Shown here one piece after another: positions 61,346 through 64,000 of a stretch of DNA of 64,000 nt. A program made the position numbers and the translations under genes. The stretch is from contig CAUVWY020000003.1 in NCBI GenBank assembly GCA_963555775.3, positions 1 through 64,000 on the forward strand, in the 5' to 3' direction. Origin of the DNA: JAJEDW01 sp963555775 (GTDB lineage Bacteria; Acidobacteriota; Terriglobia; 20CM-2-55-15). The number at the start of each line of letters is the position of its first letter. The first letter of the stretch is position 1. The notes beneath the pieces were generated by a model, which made no database searches, was not told the origin of the DNA, and saw nothing but the letters and a program-made list of their open reading frames with translations.

Positions 61346-63132
61346 CGGTCGGGCAGCGCGAACACGTAGATGGAATTCCCGTTGTTGGGCCGCCGTATGT
61401 CCGGCGCCAATTCAGGTGAAATCAGAGTGGACCAGCTTCCACCCCCGATCCCCGCCGGCATGGCAACGTATTGTTTTCCATTCGCCAGATACGTGATCGG
61501 GAAACCCTGAGCCGAGGTGGCCAGGCGGGTCTGCCACAGGATGTCTCCCGTCGCCGCATCGTAGGCATACATGTGACGATCCCAGTCTCCCGCGAACACC
61601 ACTCCCCCGGCGGTTGTGAGCGCGGCGGTGTTCATGGGCGACGGCGTGCGATGACGCCACATGATCTCCCCATCCGTGATATCGATCGCCAGAAACTCGC
61701 CCAGGTTGCCCCCGGATTCCGGGTGCACGTAGTCTCTGCGCCGCACGGGCCCGGTGCCGCCTCCACCCAGGATCAACTCGGTCGGACCGAACGTGGCCAG
61801 TTCACAGTTGAGTGTCAGTGGAACGTAAAGGGCGTTGGTCTCAGGACTGAATGCCATCGCGCGCCAACTCTTGAACCCGGAAGTGCTCGGACACATGTCC
61901 ACTTCGACTCCGATTTCAGGGACCATTCCGGGCCGGTAGCTCACTTACCCGGTCTCCGGATTGACATCCACGATGTTCTGGTATCCAAGATCGTTGGCGT
62001 AAACGAACTCGCCGTTGGTTCGATCGAGCTGCCAGAGAATGCCCAGTTTCCCCATCTTGAACAAGGACCGGCGACCGCCGATGTCGATCAGGATGTTTTC
62101 GAACACCTCATCCATGTCGTGGGATTCACCGGGCAGGTGCTGGTAGTACCAGACTATTTCGCCGGTTTCCGGATCGAGCGCCAGAGTGGAATTCGTATAG
62201 AGCGCGTCGCCGTCGGTCCCGCGAACGGACCGTGCCCAGGGCTTGGCCTGCGCGGTTCCCCAATAGACCAGATCGGCTTCGGCATCGTAGCTTCCGGTAA
62301 TCCACGCGTCGCTGCCGGCCCTGAACTCCAGCGGCAGATCGCCCCATGTGTCGCCGCCCGGCTCACCGGGGCGCGCAACGGTGGAGGTCCGCCACAGTTC
62401 GTCTCCCGTCGCGGCGTCGTGGCCGGTAATGAAACAGACATCATTCTTGTAGCGGCTGCATCCCGTGATACCTGCGATGAGAATGCCGCGCACCACGAGC
62501 GGACCGGCGGTGTACTGATAACCCAGGCTCGAGTCGGCGACGGTCGTGTCCCAGACCAGCCGTCCCGTACGTGCGTCGAGTGCCACGATATGCGCGTCCT
62601 GGGTTGTGCCGAAGATCATGTCGTCATAGATGGCGATGTTCTTCTGGATTCCCCGACCGGCGCCGCCGACCGCGGTGGGTTGTTGCGGAAGTCGCGGGAT
62701 GATGGTCGATTCGCCTCCGGGACGTCCACCTTCGGGCCCCGAAGCTTCATCTGCCCGAGGCGTGATACCCGGACGATACTCCCAGATCAGATCTCCGGTG
62801 GCGCCGTCCAGCGCCTGGATGACCCCCCGCGGATTCGGCAGATACACGATACCGTCGTAGACCAGGGGCGTCGCCTCCTGCGCCCCCGTGTCGTCCATGG
62901 CCCAGGACCATACCAGTTGGAGTTGCCCAACGTTGCCGGTGGTGATGGCATCGAGCGGACTGTAGCCCCACGCGTTGTCGGTCCGACGCCAGTTGAGCCA
63001 GTCGCCGGGCGCTGGGTTTCGCAACATCTCCTCGGTGACAGGCGCGAAGCCGCCTGATTGTGCCATGAGAGTAAGGCGCCCTGCGAGCACGGCAACGGCA
63101 ACCAACACTGCAACGGAAATCGCGGATTTCAT
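61342..63132 (-). pseudogene. PQQ-dependent alcohol/glucose dehydrogenase gene with an in-frame TAA
   Basis: ATG 63132 starts a signal peptide ('AVLVAVAVLAGRLTLMAQ'). The eight-bladed PQQ propeller is visible: 'DWLNWRRTDNAWGYSPL', 'LQLVWSW', 'TPLVYDGIVYLPNP', 'IWEYRPG', 'TGCSRYKNDVCFITGHDAATGDELW', 'LDPETGEIVWYYQHLPGESHDMDE'. The frame is cut by TAA at 61947-61945 ('NPETG-stop-VSYRPGMVPEIGV') and then continues in the same frame to 61342 with the last blades ('GGVVFAGDWDRHMYAYDAATGDILWQTRL', 'GFPITYLANGKQYVAMPAG'). A single change such as AAA to TAA explains this. Without suppression, the C-terminal third of the propeller is missing and no active enzyme is expected. Confidence 0.85.
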
Positions 63133-63245
63133 TAGTATGGTCTCCGGGATTATTCTTGATCGCGCCCGGTTGCTACACAAGGTAAAATCGTACGGAGTTC
63201 CTGCCGGTGCTTTCGTTTGTATCAGACGAACAAAGGAGGGTCATC

Positions 63246-64000
63246 GTGACAACCATGACCAGATTGCTGTTTCCGATGGTTTTTATCCTTGTCTCCGCCG
63301 TGGTCTGTCCGGCGCAACAGGGACGCATCGACGGCGAGCTTGTCGGAGAGGACGGCGAGGCTGTGGCCGGAGCCCGGCTTATTCTCGACGAGATCGGCGG
63401 TACCCGGCGCTTCGAGCTCGAGACCAATGAGCGTGGCGATTTCATCCACCTCTCGGTCAGCCAGGGCCGGTACCAGATAACGATCGAGATCGGCGGTCGG
63501 CCGCGCGCCGTCACCGAGGTCCGCGTCCGGGCCGGCGAGAATCCGCTGCGAGTGGACCTCCAGAGACTCGAGATCGAGTCGGATGAGTTCTCCGGAGATC
63601 TCGGAGTTGCGACCAGGGTCGTTCGGGACATCACCTTGGTCGGCGAGGGTGAGGCCGTCTCGATCCCATCGGAGAACCCATTTGACGACTCCGCGGACAG
63701 GGCGGCCACAGCGGCAGCCGATGCAGCCATGAGAGAGGCATTCGATGGCGGACGGCAGGCGATGGAAGCCGGGAACCTGGACGAAGCCATACGTCAGTTC
63801 ACGATTGCCGCCGAAGGCTCGCCGACACCCCAACACGTCATCTATGCCAACCTGGGACTGGCCTACGAACGCGCCCAGCGCTACGAGGAAGCCGCCGAGA
63901 CCTTCGAGTTGGCCCAAGAGACCGCCGTTGCCCAAGGGATCTTGCCGGATGTGACGAACTACTACACCAATCTGACGCTCGTTTACGCCACGGCAGGCAA
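63246..64000 (+). CDS. Exported protein with carboxypeptidase-regulatory-like and TPR domains (runs off the right edge)
   Basis: GTG 63246 is chosen because GGAGGG lies 6 nt before it; an ATG follows at 63255. Signal peptide 'LLFPMVFILVSAVVCPAQQ'. Residues ~26-105 form a CarboxypepD_reg-like beta-sandwich ('GRIDGELVGEDGEAVAGARLILDE...ETNERGDFIHLSVSQGRYQITIEIGG'). After an acidic linker come TPR repeats ('AFDGGRQAMEAGNLDEAIRQFTIAAEG', 'VIYANLGLAYERAQRYEEAAETFELAQE'). The frame is open at the right edge after about 251 residues. Such proteins are common in acidobacteria; the role is unknown, possibly outer-membrane assembly or signalling. It is divergent from the PQQ dehydrogenase. Confidence 0.82.
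   Translation, partial: MTTMTRLLFPMVFILVSAVVCPAQQGRIDGELVGEDGEAVAGARLILDEIGGTRRFELETNERGDFIHLSVSQGRYQITIEIGGRPRAVTEVRVRAGENPLRVDLQRLEIESDEFSGDLGVATRVVRDITLVGEGEAVSIPSENPFDDSADRAATAAADAAMREAFDGGRQAMEAGNLDEAIRQFTIAAEGSPTPQHVIYANLGLAYERAQRYEEAAETFELAQETAVAQGILPDVTNYYTNLTLVYATAG

Noticed and set aside
27211..61947. A reassigned stop codon or selenocysteine to explain the in-frame stops
   Set aside because: The three internal stops are TAG, TGA and TAA, one each, and all three codons also end intact genes here. No recoding scheme explains all of them, and no SECIS was recognised.

Overview
The window looks like one contig of a GC-rich, Gram-negative, heterotrophic bacterium, most likely an uncultured member of the Acidobacteriota (Vicinamibacteria-like). 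This placement is inference. It rests on the paired DUF1592-family/DUF1552 secreted proteins, giant Oar-type TonB-dependent receptors, several PQQ-type and beta-propeller secreted enzymes, many Tat or lipoprotein signals, and a GAF-Ser/Thr kinase. No rRNA, tRNA or CRISPR array was recognised.

Layout. 1-4.5 kb: tail of a secreted protein, a truncated integrase, a possible sigma-factor remnant and a membrane-GAF-Ser/Thr kinase. 4.8-8.5 kb: a large secreted cadherin-like/fibronectin protein with internal repeats. 9-12.4 kb: a lipoprotein and a two-gene molybdenum hydroxylase (isoquinoline 1-oxidoreductase type). 12.5-14.4 kb: an insertion sequence whose transposase fuses a DUF4338 (DruA-like) domain to an ISAs1 transposase, apparently through a -1 frameshift. 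14.5-18.8 kb: NIPSNAP protein, lactonase-like lipoprotein, and an AmgK-like kinase/RapZ-C fusion coupled to a MurU-like nucleotidyltransferase. 19-25 kb: SDR, ankyrin, DUF1552 and DUF1592-family genes in one leftward run. 25.3-33 kb: a broken TonB-dependent receptor, a SUMF1-fold protein and an intact giant receptor, separated by hairpin-repeat arrays.

33.3-41.3 kb: an AAA/DUF4143 ATPase, then a VOC-family gene split by a 5754-bp IS1595-type transposon. This transposon carries a DNA methyltransferase-HNH fusion, itself split by an IS21-family element. All nested insertion points can be reconstructed from target-site duplications. 41.5-49.2 kb: family III CoA-transferase, an NAD-binding protein, FKBP isomerase, PQQ sugar dehydrogenase, an Nramp-like transporter and a gamma-glutamyltransferase. 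49.2-52.4 kb: HicA remnant plus HicB, ring-hydroxylating dioxygenase subunits, an MFS remnant and DoxX. 52.5-60.8 kb: secreted esterases, a CMD-domain lipoprotein, an orphan Dam methylase, a hydrolase/DUF6152/propeller cluster and a MetE-like protein. 60.9-64 kb: cytochrome c, a PQQ dehydrogenase broken by a stop codon, and the start of a TPR protein.

Two themes run through the window. One is small mobile DNA: two MITE-like families (two copies each), a BIME-like hairpin family at five loci, and three insertion sequences or transposons. The other is gene decay: three genes carry single in-frame stops (TAA, TAG and TGA, one each), one has a homopolymer frameshift, and several others are truncated or interrupted. 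This pattern fits relaxed selection or recent genome erosion, as in a host-associated lineage, although assembly error has not been excluded.
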